Source: Heliopora coerulea (taxonomy: Eukaryota; Cnidaria; Anthozoa; Scleralcyonacea; Helioporidae). Taken from it: 64,000 nucleotides of DNA. Positions within the stretch are counted from its first letter, which is position 1. Each line of letters opens with the position of its first letter. A model generated the notes under the pieces. The model saw only the letters and a list, made by a program, of their open reading frames with translations, did no database searches and was not told the origin of the DNA. Below are positions 54,071-64,000 of the stretch, piece by piece. Both the position numbers and the translations under genes were made by a program. The stretch spans positions 1,893,001 through 1,957,000 of the forward strand of contig JASJOG010000032.1 of assembly GCA_030142905.1 (NCBI GenBank). The letters are read 5' to 3'.

Positions 54071-55673
54071 TCAGGGATTACTTCTGTTCTTGAAGATTCC
54101 AAGGAGGGTAGAATTCGCAAAGTGGATAACAATTTTTGCTTGGGCTGCTTGGGGGGAGAGCACATGATGTATAACATCTACAATTTCAATATAAGTGCGA
54201 ACTTTATCAGTCCTTGTACCATTTATTTCTGCCAGATAGCGAAGATGTGCAACTTGCTGATTACTTAGCGGGAGATTGCGCTCAGGTACAACTATACCTT
54301 CATCTTGAAGGAAAGTGAGATTTTCCTCATCTATCTCACATAAGTACCCTTCATTGTCCGTTAAAGTGAAATCAGGTAAGAAACCCCGGTTGTTGGAAAA
54401 TCTTAAGATGCCTTGAGTCCAAAGTTGCAGGGGAGATAATCCATGCTCTGTGCTGATACCATGATGATTCCACTGACTCAAAAATTCTTCCAAGGATTCA
54501 TTAATTTGCTTAAGAAATACGAGGTGAAGTGACAAGATATGGATTTTGTCGACAGGATCCAGTAGTCCAGAATCTTCCATCATATAAAACAGATCTATAT
54601 AGCTCTTGAGAACACCAGTGGTAACATCCCGATGAAGCCTTTCAACCCTTTGATTGTGCACCGAACTGCCAGTTATGATGGTTCCTCGATACTCCAACAT
54701 CATTCGGGCCACACCTATGTTTTCCAGGCCGTGGTCGCACCCTACCCGGGAAGGCACTCCATAGGATTGGCAGGCATTTTTAAATAATTCCAGGACCGTA
54801 CTTGACTTGTTATTTGCACAGTGCAAGTAAGGTATTAACCTGGAAAATCCATCAATAGCTCTGTGTACGACAAACCGCCAGCGTATCATCTTATGGTTCC
54901 CGTCTATATGCCACAACGCATTAGGGCATCGCACACTATATTTGCGTCGACAAATGGCTCCTCTCCATTGAAGTGCAGTTCCGATAGGATCCGACTCACG
55001 TAATAGAACCCTTACTCTGAATTGCTGTACCCTTATCCCCCTGCTTTTTAGTGCACCTACCATGCGTTTGTCCAATTCCTGGGGTTACGGTCATAATTTG
55101 CTGCATGATTTCTTTCAGCTCCTCGTCAGAAAGAGAAGACCAGTGCTGGTCATTTATTTCAAATTCTTTATGCCTTCTGCTCAAAGTTCGGGGAGAGATT
55201 CCAAGCAGTTCCGCTATCCGAGTCCAGGAAAAATGCAACTCTTAGGAATTCTATCTGCCTCTTAGATACTTGAAATTTCGGCTGGCCTTTGATCCCAGTG
55301 TATATTCTCTCACATTCGTTAAATGAAAGTCTACCATATTGTCATTCAACTCATCGGCCAGATTCTCAAAGAATAGTGTAAGTCTGGTCAAGTATGCTGA
55401 CAATTCATTCATACTCTCCAAAAAGTCTTCCATTTCCAGATCGCTGTCTGAACTACAAGTAGCTGGTACAAGTTCGGCTGCTCTCTGCTTTAAAATAAAG
55501 ACGGTTTCTCCAGCCTCTGCAAGCCTTTCGTGAAAACTTTCAACTCTGTCGATGTCTTCATTTGATGCGGAAGAAGAAATAAAATGTTCTGCATCAGCAA
55601 GAGCTGCTTTTGTTCGCCAAAAAAATGACATGAGACTGTATTCAGAACCTCCAGGACCGCCCAACGCCGCCAT
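54071..55673 (-). pseudogene. Integrase-core (rve-type) gene, broken
   Basis: N-terminal part (55,251-55,673; SFFWRTKAALADAEHFISSS, SDSDLEMEDFLESMNELSAY), a helix-turn-helix (55,000-55,240; RIAELLGISPRTLSRRHKEF) and the integrase fold (54,071-55,075). The fold starts [19 protein letters not shown] (first Asp in HIDGNH), continues [18 protein letters not shown] and [20 protein letters not shown] (second Asp), and [20 protein letters not shown] (Glu in RVERL). All three catalytic acids are present. Frameshifts occur near 55,245 and 55,075. The family is a single-copy-looking host or domesticated gene in many invertebrates. Confidence 0.7.
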
Positions 55674-55742
55674 TACTCAGCTTTCACCGCCTGTCTTTGT
55701 GCCATTGGCGGGAAAATATCTAAGCATGCGGTGCATCATGTC

Positions 55743-56000
55743 ATACAAAATAAAGTTTGGCATGCATATAAAAGTTCATCATGTGTATTCGAAGTTTACC
55801 ATGTGTAATTAAAGTTATCGGTATATATTTGAAGTTTCCTAATTATATTTAAAGTTTGGCATGTATATCTGAACTTTAGCATAAACATATTGAAAGTTGG
55901 CATGTGTCCTTAAAGTTCGGCACGTATATTTAAAGTTTAGCAAAATACAGCATGAAGAGTTCAGCACAAATATTTTATGTTAAGCATATATCAAAAAGGT
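55743..56000. repeat. Degenerate ~20-bp tandem repeat
   Basis: About twelve diverged units close to AAAGTTTGGCATGTATATTT lie in a row, with unit lengths of 19-23 bp. Best units are at 55,746, 55,853, 55,910 and 55,930. The array separates the integrase-core gene from the right part of P2. No coding potential. Confidence 0.65.
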
Positions 56001-56102
56001 TCATAATAATGTCCAGTATGGCGCCTCATATGTTCCGGTTCAAGTAAAACAGCTATGCTGCTAAAGTATCAATTTATCAGAAATCTTTGATTTCTGTTTT
56101 AC

Positions 56103-57910
56103 AAATTATTTATAATAGATTCATCAAAATCTACACTAATTTTTTGACACAATACAACATGATTTATTAAAATTTCTTTTTCTTTCATTTTTCTTTCAGT
56201 TGATATAGAAGTGAAAAAAATCTCTCCTTCAAATATATAAGAATTTGTTAAACTTTCAGATCCTAAAATTAAATTATTTGTTCCACTTGTTATAGCTCAA
56301 GATGTAAAATTTTTAATTAATTTTCCATTTGTCCAAAAACTTGATTTATTTGTTTTTGGATTACTTTCTGTGTCAATATGAATACTTATGCAATGGACTT
56401 TGGATTTTTCAAAAATATTTGTTTTAATCGGAAAAACACTTTTATTTATCTCATGGTAGTCTGTTCCTCCACCATATATAACAAATTTATCTAAATTTTT
56501 ATATCCAAATCCTCTCCAATCATTTTGATCTGTATTTTTATTCCCCATTAATATTGTCAAATTATCAGAATTGTAAGAATAATCCAAAAGTAAATAAACA
56601 AGGAAAAAATTTAAATAATCTTTTTTTTCCTGATTGAGTATTGATGTTTAAATTTAAACTCATTCTGTCATGAATTCCATCAACGTATAAAATTTTTTTA
56701 CTTGAAACAACACTAGAATTTCTTAAAATAGGCTGGTGCAATTTGCTGGTTTCTGTAAAATTTTCATCTGAAATTTTTGGTTGATTATACCAAATTTCTA
56801 TTCTATTATCTGTTCCATCATAAATTTCACCATAAAAATTAAAATCCGAATTTAATATGTAACTTTCAATAAGGTTTAAATGGTAAACAGTATTTTTTCC
56901 TAGTTAAATGTGTATCATCTGTTGGATCTGAATTTTTAATAATTTTATGATTTCCCATATTTAAATCACCTGTCACTGTACCACCAGATAATCCTAATTT
57001 ATTATTCGATTCGCCTGAAACCCAAGCTTTTCTTGTCAGATGATTGTCATTTGTTGGATTCGAAACAGATGAAACATTATTATTTCCCATGTTCAAATCG
57101 CCAGTCATTGTATCACCAGCTTTCAAAACTCTTAAAGTATCTTTGTGTCAACATATAATTTTCTACATAAATTATTATTAAAAGCTGGATCTCTTGATGT
57201 TGTAATTTGATATTGACCTGCACTTAAATTTCTATTTAATTACCTCCTTGTTTAATATATGATAAATCAGCAAATCCTTTTGAAATTAATACATTTGGAC
57301 CAGGAACTGTTGTCATTAAATTATTAATATATTTTCCTGAACCCATGTATATATCTTGTTCAAAATCCATTCTTCCAGTGATTCTTCCACCAGTTTTGTT
57401 AATTTTTTTACCAACTTCATCATCTACATATTTTTTCCAGGAAAGGTCTTTATCACTCACAGGGTCTGCAGTTGTTATAATTTTGTTATTTCCCATGACA
57501 ATATTTCCTGACATTGTTCCACCAGTGAGGGATAAGCATGCACTTTGCATTCTAGAATCTTGATCATCTACATATTTTTTTCTTGCCAAATCTTTATCAC
57601 CCACTGGGTTTGCAGTTGTTGAAATTTTATTATTACCCATGGTGATATTTCCTGTCATTGTGCCGCCAGATTTTGATAGAAACAGCTTTGCTACTGAAGT
57701 TCCTCCTCATCTACATATTTTCTGTTGGATCAACTGATGTTTTGATATGGTGAGAACCCATGTTAATATCACCTGTCATATCCCACCCTGTGGTGGAAAA
57801 TTTTTCCTGTTACATCAGATTTTAAAGATTCATGTTTGCTTTCATATCCATAGAATAAACTAATTTATTTATTCACTTTTTTTTTCATTTTCTTCAAGCA
57901 TGTCTGGCTT
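56103..57910 (-). pseudogene. Fibre/spike protein with phage-tail-like repeats and lectin tail (P2)
   Basis: Five to six modules of the type MTGDLNMGNNKI...DPT.D..L.RKKYV run from 57,900 to 56,870 (for example MTGNITMGNNKISTTANP, MSGNIVMGNNKIITTADP, VTGDLNMGNHKIIKNSDP). These are the modules known from phage tail fibres and giant-virus fibre proteins. The C-terminus (56,103-56,840) is a lectin/laminin-G-like sandwich (WRGFGYKNLDKFVIYGGG, HCISIHIDTESNPKTNKSSF, NNLILGSESLTN). There is one homopolymer frameshift near 56,615 and one UGA at about 56,296-56,298 in the middle of the lectin domain. Likely a receptor-binding fibre. Confidence 0.65.
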
Positions 57911-57921
57911 TGTCGTTCGTT

Positions 57922-58577
57922 TCACTTTATATTAATTTCCAATAAAACATTTCCAACTGCTGATAAATTATTTCCTTCTACTTTGAATATTAATTCATTA
58001 TAAATTCCATTTGATAATTTTATTCCTCCTGTTTCTTTGGGTGGATAAATTTTACTAACACTGCCTTTTAATGTTTGTTCAGATTCTATTGGAATTTGAA
58101 TAAGTACATTACTTCTTTTATCAATCATATTACAGCTTATGTTTACATATTCCAAGTTGTTATTAATATTTACCACACTGTTGCTCTCTGTTAATGTATT
58201 TTGCTTGTATTACTTTATTCTTGGAAAATCCTATGATTTGGACCAAGTGTTTGCAAATTTAGTGTTTTATCTGATTTTATTATACATTTTCCAGAAAAAT
58301 CAATTTGTTCTAATTCTATTGCACCAACATTTTCTAATTCAGTTTTTAAAATATCAAAAGTATAATATCCTTCTTTGAAGTTAATTTTTGTATTATCATA
58401 AGTATAATAATGAATATTTTTATATAAATTATTATAATTCCAAAAAACACTTACTGATTTTACAAACATTGTCGCAGGCATTTCCTGACAATTACTTAAT
58501 ATAATTGGTTCATCTAATGGAATTATTTTTTGCGAATTTTCATCTTTTGAAATAAAAATTTTCAAAGATATTGTCAT
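57922..58577 (-). pseudogene. Penton-like minor capsid protein candidate (P2)
   Basis: Two frames joined by a frameshift near 58,190-58,215. Right piece: MTISLKIFISKDENSQKIIP, LSNCQEMPATMFVKSVSVFW, FKEGYYTFDILKTELENVGA; left piece: YVNISCNMIDKRSNVLIQIP, GSVSKIYPPKETGGIKLSNG, ELIFKVEGNNLSAVGNVLLE. Strand-rich pattern ending in a short stop. Its place between fibre and capsid genes is that of the penton in cnidarian Mavericks, but no catalytic motif allows proof. Confidence 0.5.
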
Positions 58578-58582
58578 TTATT

Positions 58583-58738
58583 TTATAATATATATTTCAA
58601 TAATAAAATTCCACCAATTATTGAAAAAGATAAAACAATTAAATTATCAGTTGTTGGTTTCACAGCTTTGCTGCTCAGAGCACTTCGTGCAGTTGTAACT
58701 TTAGTGGTCTGGTTGTTTGCCTTGTTCGCTTCGCTCAT
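58583..58738 (-). CDS. Small membrane protein (P2)
   Basis: 51 codons from ATG 58,736-58,738: a GC-rich Ser/Ala/Lys half (EANKANNQTTKVTTARSALS) and a C-terminal helix NLIVLSFSIIGGILLLKYIL. Ends 5 bases before the start of the penton candidate, so the two are likely co-transcribed. Not reported by length filters. Role unknown. Confidence 0.55.
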   Translation of the reverse strand: MSEANKANNQTTKVTTARSALSSKAVKPTTDNLIVLSFSIIGGILLLKYIL

Positions 58739-58760
58739 CTTTAGATTGGTTAATTCGCTG

Positions 58761-60015
58761 TCATTCAGTTCCTAATTTTTCCAATTTTTTCAATTCTATG
58801 TTGTGTTGTTTTTTCACAGGTTGTTGTTTAACCCCATAATAATTTAAATTTTCGTTAATTCCAAAAACCATATTTTCTGTTGAAACTTTAAGTTTATCAT
58901 TGTAACCATCAATTGGATCTTTTAAAATTATTAAACTGATTGGAATTAACCATGGACTTGGACTTATAGCAGTATTTAAAACAACATTTGTTGCAGTTAT
59001 AGCTGTATTCATATTATTTATCCAGGTTGCTGTATCATAATTTATTACACTATCTTCAAAAATTTTTCTAAATTCTTGAGTTTCTAATGCACTAGCTCTG
59101 TTGCTAAAAATAGATTGCTTTGTTCTCGCTTGACTTCCTAATATGGAATAAATAAATGCTACAATAGATTGATTTAAATATTGAATTCCAATTTTTGTGA
59201 AACCGTTACTTTTTATTGGAATATATCTTTTGTAGTCATTTTTTAATGAATCTGGATATAATTGATAAACAACTCTGCCTTTTTGTCTATAAATCATTTT
59301 TCTTCTAATATGTTCATTGTTTCTATAAAATTTATTTGCAGGAAATTCTCTTGAAATCTCTGGCATTTTTTCTCCACCATCCGTTCTTCTTAAAAGTCGT
59401 CTCACAGTAAAACACAAATGAAATCTCATAATTGATGTTATAATAGGAAAAACGTCTTTGGATGGTGTTAAATGTTGAATTGAAATTCCACAACAATAAG
59501 CAGCAGAATAAACTGAAAAACAAATTCTATAATAACTTTTGCTGTCACCCCAGTTTGTGGTTATATTCAATCTTGGTAATTTGGATAAGAAATAATCTTT
59601 ATTATTAATATAAATCCTAAAATTTTCAATTGGATAATTTAATATCAAATGATCCGGAAATTTATCAGTTAAACGATATCCTTACAGATATTGAACATTG
59701 GATTCTGGTATATTTTGAATTGTTCCATTGGATTTCTATATCTTCAGGAAATTTTCAACAGGTTTATTTATCGTTAAATATTTTGTCATGTTTGGGTCAT
59801 TTTTAAATGTATGTGAATTTATATCTGTTGACAAAAATGAATTATTTTTAAACCAAATACGATAACCTTGAAAAACAGCATTTTTATCAAAATCAGCCTC
59901 AAAGGTAAACCTTCATATGTCTGCATATGGATATTTTTTTTTTAAATTGTTTTTTCAACTCTGCAACATCTTCTTTAATATTTTTCATAACATAATCATA
60001 ATACGTTCTTTCCAT
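58761..60015 (-). pseudogene. Conserved hypothetical virion protein (P2)
   Basis: Main frame 58,761-59,648 (295 codons): FRIYINNKDYFLSKLPRLNI, REFPANKFYRNNEHIRRKMI, YQLYPDSLKNDYKRYIPIKS, TKIGIQYLNQSIVAFIYSIL, ending with an Ala-rich hydrophobic stretch. Upstream the reading goes on to 60,015 (start MERTYYDYV) with a UGA, a UAG and a UAA in frame and a poly-A frameshift near 59,940 (DFDKNAVFQGYRIWFKNN is clearly protein). Typical of Maverick elements of cnidarians as far as I recall; function not known. Confidence 0.5.
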
Positions 60016-60061
60016 TTCTTCAACCTTCTGCGTAGCAGTTTGTTTATTTCAATCAAAACAA

Positions 60062-61073
60062 ATGAACAAAGTTAGCAACAAATAATTTGTTATTGAACAA
60101 GAATTGAGAGACATTTATTACAACCCAGAAACAGGTTATCAATCTGTGGAAAGACTTTATCAAAAAGCAAAAGAAAAGGGATTAAACGTTAGTAGAAAAA
60201 TTGTGCAAGACTGGTTAAAAACACAAGATACTTTTACAAGATACAAACTAATTGTTAGGAAACATAAATTCCAAAGAACATTTGTCAAAGATTTAGGTGA
60301 TCAAATACAAATGGACTTGGTTGATATGGGAAAATATAAAAACCAGAACAAAGGATATTATTGGATACTGACAGCTGTTGAAATTCTAAGTCGATATGCA
60401 TTTGCCATTCCTGTTTACAGAAAAGATACTAAAAACATGACAAAAGCTGTGGGTGAGTTGTTGAAACAATTTAAAGAAAGGTTTGGGAAATATCCAAATG
60501 TTGCTCAAGTTGATGAAGGAAAAGAGTTTTATAATGTTGAATATTTTTCCACAAACTCAGATAGAAAAGCAGCTATAGTTGAAAGATTTAACAGAACTCT
60601 AAAAACATCCATGTGGAAATATTTCTACAGTAAAGGAACTTATAAATGGATTGATGTCTTAGATAAACTTGTAAATAACTATAATCATACTAAACAGAGC
60701 AGTATATTAATGAGACCTGCTGATGTGAATAAATCCAATAAAGACCAAGTGTGGATTACACTCTATGGTTATCCATTAGGAGATTTATGTTTACCTAAAT
60801 TCAGAATTGCTGATACAGTAAGAATATCCAAATACAAGGTTATGAAGGTAATTTCACAGAAGATATTTTTAAAATTGTAAAAGTATTCAGAGGTGATCCA
60901 AATATGTATGAAGTGGAAGATCTTGAGGTGGAGCCAATCATTGGAAAGTTCTATGAACAGGAATTATCTGATGTGTATAGAGTTGAAAAAATATGATATT
61001 AGTAAAGTGGCTAGGCTATGATAACAAACACAATCCTTGGATACCAGAAGAAAATATTCAAAAAATCGATTGA
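60062..61073 (+). pseudogene. Polinton integrase with chromodomain (P2)
   Basis: Rve-type integrase, 258 open codons: an HTH-like start (YYNPETGYQSVERLYQKAKE), DLGDQIQMDLVDMGKYKNQN (first Asp), YWILTAVEILSRYAFAIPVY, KYPNVAQVDEGKEFYNVEYF (second Asp), AAIVERFNRTLKTSMWKYFY (Glu) and YNHTKQSSILMRPADVNKSN. Two homopolymer frameshifts follow (60,842 and 60,985), then a chromodomain: ILVKWLGYDNKHNPWIPEEN, ending with UGA at 61,071-61,073. A UAA lies in frame after the first seven codons. Chromodomains target such integrases to chromatin. Nearly intact. Confidence 0.8.
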
Positions 61074-61190
61074 ACGTAGTGCAGCAACCGGGAGCGCGGT
61101 TTCTCACCAAAGCAAGCATAGTGTCAGCGATTGTCCGAAGGACTCAGCTTCGCAAGCAGTCATGATGAATTAAATAAATTAAATAAATAA

Positions 61191-62412
61191 ATGGCTGAAG
61201 GTTTTGATGATATTGAAATGAGAAATAGAGACATGGAAGAAGAAGAAGAAGAAGGGGAAACAAGTTTTGGAGGAGATGATCTTGAAGACAACCCTGCAGG
61301 TCATAATAGAAGTATAAATATAATAAACACAGAAAATCCAAGAACAACAAGGGTTGACCTTTCAAAAGAAACACCTGTGAATATATCAAGAAGAATGAAA
61401 AATGTAAAATCAATAATAACTAATGATAAAAAAATATTTAAAATTCGACTTGAAAAGAAAAATGGACCAAATAATAGTATATTGTTGGATAAAACTACAT
61501 TTGTAAGAGACCAAAGAGGAAATGTTTCAATTATTTTCAAAGGTGAACAAATTGGTAATGTCAATTAAAAAAATGAACCAGAGTTATTTACCAGAAAAAA
61601 TAAGAAATATGTTGATGAATTTAATGATTATATGAAAAAAGTGATGAAAGAATATGAAAAAACTCCAAGGGCGGTGATAGAAGAAAGAATTGGTGACTTT
61701 GATGACAGTAGAGTGAGTGATCGTCTGAAGGAACCCGCACAAGCAAGCGCTTCTGAAGGTGAAAATCTAATGAGCAAAGTTGTTAATTCTATCACTGATG
61801 ATTCTATTTTAGAAATTCAAACTAAAATTTATAATATAATTGATGAAAATAACTTAAAAAAATTAATTGATAATGAACAGGATTCAAGAAGAACATTTGA
61901 AAGAAATGAATTAAGAGAATTTAGAGGTCTAGTATATTTGGAAGGTATTGACTCCAATTTATCAGAAAATGAAAAAAAAAAAAAACGTTATACATGGTAA
62001 AATTGATGGATTTGATAAAGAGCATCAACATTGGAAAAATAAATCTGATTTAGAAACAGCTGAACCTCAAAAAATTATATATAAAAGTTTTTCAGAAATC
62101 GCAAAACTTCAAGCAGATAAAATGAGACTTGAAAATAATGAAAGAACAATTAGTGAAGAAGGAATACAGATTTTAAATGAAAATGCTGAAGAATCTGACC
62201 TTGGAAGATTAGAAAGATTTAAAAAATGGGCAAAAGAAAATTTATTAGGGCTATCAGCAGTTGCAATTTCGGTCGCAGGTATAATTACAGCAGTAGTTAT
62301 AAGGGCAAGAAACGTATTAAAACAAGGCACAAAAGCAATTGCAAATATAGGTAAAAATTTTGGTGCAGTCATTTCAGCAGTTTTAAATTTAATTGCACAG
62401 GTGTTATCATAG
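61191..62412 (+). pseudogene. Acidic membrane-anchored hypothetical protein (P2)
   Basis: Acidic N-terminus (DMEEEEEEGETSFGGDDLED), KKNGPNNSILLDKTTFVRDQ, a UAA at 61,566-61,568 in phase, then KYVDEFNDYMKKVMKEYEKT. A poly-A frameshift at about 61,975-61,985 leads to GKIDGFDKEHQHWKNKSDLE and a C-terminal membrane helix (LLGLSAVAISVAGIITAVVI) plus AVLNLIAQVLS, after which UAG and UAA precede LWILVIAITYF. It contains a GC-rich Ser/Ala insert (QASASEGENL). Usual companion of the capsid gene in cnidarian Mavericks. Confidence 0.55.
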
Positions 62413-62532
62413 GGTGCAAAAGGTACTGCTTTTCCTGCTAAAAATCTATGGATATTAGTTATTGCAATTACTTACTTCTAATATGAAGAATATAAGAATA
62501 GAATAAATAATTTTTTTTATATATAATAAAAA

Positions 62533-63763
62533 ATGAGTAAGCGAATTATATCCAGGATATAAAAGATCAAAAACGAGTAAAATTAAAGGAAACAGAACAA
62601 GGCATGTTGTAACTTTGAATCCAAACTCAGCAAATCCTGACAAAGATCTTTACATAGATATTCCTAAATTAAACCCAAATTTGTGCCTTGTTCCTGATTC
62701 ATTAAAATTGTTATTTAATTTAAAAAATGCAAATACTAAATCTTGGTTTTTAAATAATTTATCAAAACTGTTAAAGAAAAGATTAGTTGTTAAATTTGCT
62801 GGGGAAGTTCTTTATTATAATACAGGAGAATATTTACTAGAAGTTTACAAAGATTTGTGGAAACCTGAATTTGAAAGAAACGATATGGTTGAATACGGCA
62901 TTGCCCAAGAAAATCTTAGAAAATTAATTTCAAAGAATGACTCTGGAGCAACAAGTGGCGATGCAGAAAAAGCTGATAAATTAATGTATGATATTTATGG
63001 AACAAAACAGTGTTTAAAATTAGAAAAAATACTTTCAGATCATGGACTATATGCCCCTTACGGGATGATTAATAATTTTCAATACATTTTAACTTTTCCA
63101 AAAGCTAGTGAAATTATGGTAGCACAAAGTGGACAAAGTGTTGGTGGATATACTTTGGAAAATTTAGAATTGGAGTATGAAACAATTGAAAATCAAGATT
63201 TGGGAATCGATGTTTTATCAAATTACACCACAGGAAGATCATTATCATATAATTATGTAACTTTGATGAAAACAGTAGAATGGAATAAAGATGCAACTTT
63301 ACATAATGAAACCATAAATATTCTGTGGAAGAGTATGAAAGTAGTTGTGCTATTATTTAGAAATAAAACTATCACAGATAGTGAACAATTTGTTTATCAA
63401 AATATAACAGACATCGAAATTAGTGTTGAAGGAGTGCCAAATAGTATATATTCACAGGGTATGCTAAAAAGAAGATTTTTTGAAGAGGCATTTAGAATAT
63501 TTCACTGAGGATATGAAAATAGTGATGCAGTCATGAGTATTGAAAAATTTTATAAAGATTCATTTGCATTATGTATTGATTTGAGAACATTAGATGATAA
63601 CTTTGTTTATGGAACTGGTCAAAAATTTGTAAACACAGTCTGGATTATTGCTAGAAATTAAAAAAAAACTGCTATTTCTGCAAATGTAATGTGTCATATA
63701 TTTGTGATAAGTGATGGATTGTTAAACATTGTAAATAAAGATTTGTTGTCAATTCAATTTTAA
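62533..63763 (+). pseudogene. Major capsid protein (P2)
   Basis: Polinton capsid protein of the type whose first conserved block is LNPNSANPDKDLYIDIPKL (62,618-62,675), followed by LVVKFAGEVLYYNTGEYLLE, YKDLWKPEFERNDMVEYGI and LTFPKASEIMVAQSGQSVGG. The C-terminal strands are SFALCIDLRTLDDNFVYGTG and MCHIFVISDGLLNIVNKDLL. Start ATG at 62,533 with an early UAA or frameshift. In-frame UGA at 63,506 and UAA at 63,659 interrupt the last fifth. A different lineage from the capsid gene of P1. Confidence 0.75.
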
Positions 63764-63774
63764 AAAATAAAAAA

Positions 63775-63843
63775 TGAATGACAGCGAAGTGAGTGAAACG
63801 ATCAAACAAAGTTCTCAGCAAAGCAACAAGTTTGTAAAATAAC
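63775..63843 (+). CDS. Tiny Ser/Gln-rich frame (P2)
   Basis: ATG to UAA, 22 codons: NDSEVSETIKQSSQQSNKFV. Its DNA is one of the GC-rich blocks that recur at P2 gene borders. May be non-coding. Confidence 0.3.
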
Positions 63844-63850
63844 CATTTAA

Positions 63851-64000
63851 TATGATAATTGTTGAAATTACTGCTTGTGGAAAAACAAACTATCTTTTAG
63901 ATTTTATAAAAAATGAATATAATAATTATTTTGATTATATTTGTCTGACATTTGAATGGAATAAAACTTATGAAAATTGGAAATATGATAAAGATGAAGA
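63851..64000 (+). CDS. DNA-packaging ATPase, start only (P2; cut by window end)
   Basis: N-terminus of the A32-like ATPase: MIIVEITACGKTNYLLDFIK, where ITACGKT is a degenerate Walker A (family consensus G-P-T-x-x-G-K-T), then NEYNNYFDYICLTFEWNKTY. The rest lies beyond the window. It follows the capsid gene directly. Confidence 0.7.

Larger units (their letters stand above)
56050..64000. mobile_element. Polinton/Maverick P2, right part (continues beyond window)
   Basis: Fibre, penton candidate, membrane peptide and hypothetical gene on the minus strand; integrase, membrane-anchored protein, capsid and ATPase on the plus strand, diverging from about 60,050. This is a standard Maverick block. 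Frameshifts cluster at homopolymers, which may be sequencing errors or decay. Confidence 0.75.

Overview
This is eukaryotic, almost certainly animal, DNA: AT-rich, with host-like exons bounded by GT-AG introns, surrounded by nested and decaying transposable elements. The mix (Polinton/Maverick elements, Penelope with GIY-YIG, Ty3/gypsy, BEL/Pao, CR1/L2-type LINEs, Helitron, PIF/Harbinger, a pogo/Tigger-type element, tRNA-derived SINEs) and the host genes (a HECT-type ligase, a large integrase-core gene) point to a cnidarian-like aquatic invertebrate. The species cannot be named from sequence alone. No rRNA, CRISPR array or bacterial operon is present.

Region 1, about 1-13,200: a virus-like element of the Polinton/adintovirus kind, designated P1 here. 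Recognisable parts are an A32-type packaging ATPase, an adenain-like cysteine protease, a double-jelly-roll major capsid protein, a retroviral-type integrase, and two tiny basic-plus-hydrophobic proteins resembling adenoviral pVI/pX. Around them are many unrecognised genes and a putative DEDD exonuclease. The top strand is T/G-rich left of about 5,650 and A/C-rich right of it. Several P1 frames stay open over long distances except for in-frame stops, often UGA where tryptophan would fit. This is either a reassigned or suppressed UGA or a peculiar pattern of decay.

Region 2, 13,200-24,500: fragments of a HECT-type gene on the minus strand, a LINE fragment, a PIF/Harbinger pair (Myb-like ORF plus DDE transposase), a tRNA-like SINE, a Penelope-like element with a hammerhead ribozyme core, and a second LINE. 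Region 3, 24,500-31,500: two broken Ty3/gypsy elements in tandem; the first carries a foldback pair of tRNA-SINEs flanked by a 14-bp target duplication. Region 4, 32,500-43,300 (minus strand): a LINE interrupted by a Penelope fragment, a Helitron with HUH Rep and PIF1-like helicase, then a BEL/Pao element.

Region 5, 43,600-50,740 and 56,050-64,000: two parts of a second, unrelated Polinton lineage (P2). The left part holds protein-primed DNA polymerase B (with a 12-bp minisatellite inside it) and small genes. The right part holds a phage-tail-like fibre with a lectin tail, a penton candidate, an integrase with chromodomain, a membrane-anchored protein, a major capsid protein and the start of the packaging ATPase. 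Between them lies about 5.3 kb holding a second Helitron fragment joined to a HECT gene with clear introns, a broken integrase-core gene and a degenerate 20-bp tandem repeat. A pogo-like transposon carrying a HIRAN-like ORF sits inside P2.

Most element genes are broken, so calls are given at domain level; the HECT gene near 51.6-53.5 kb is the best candidate for an intact host gene.
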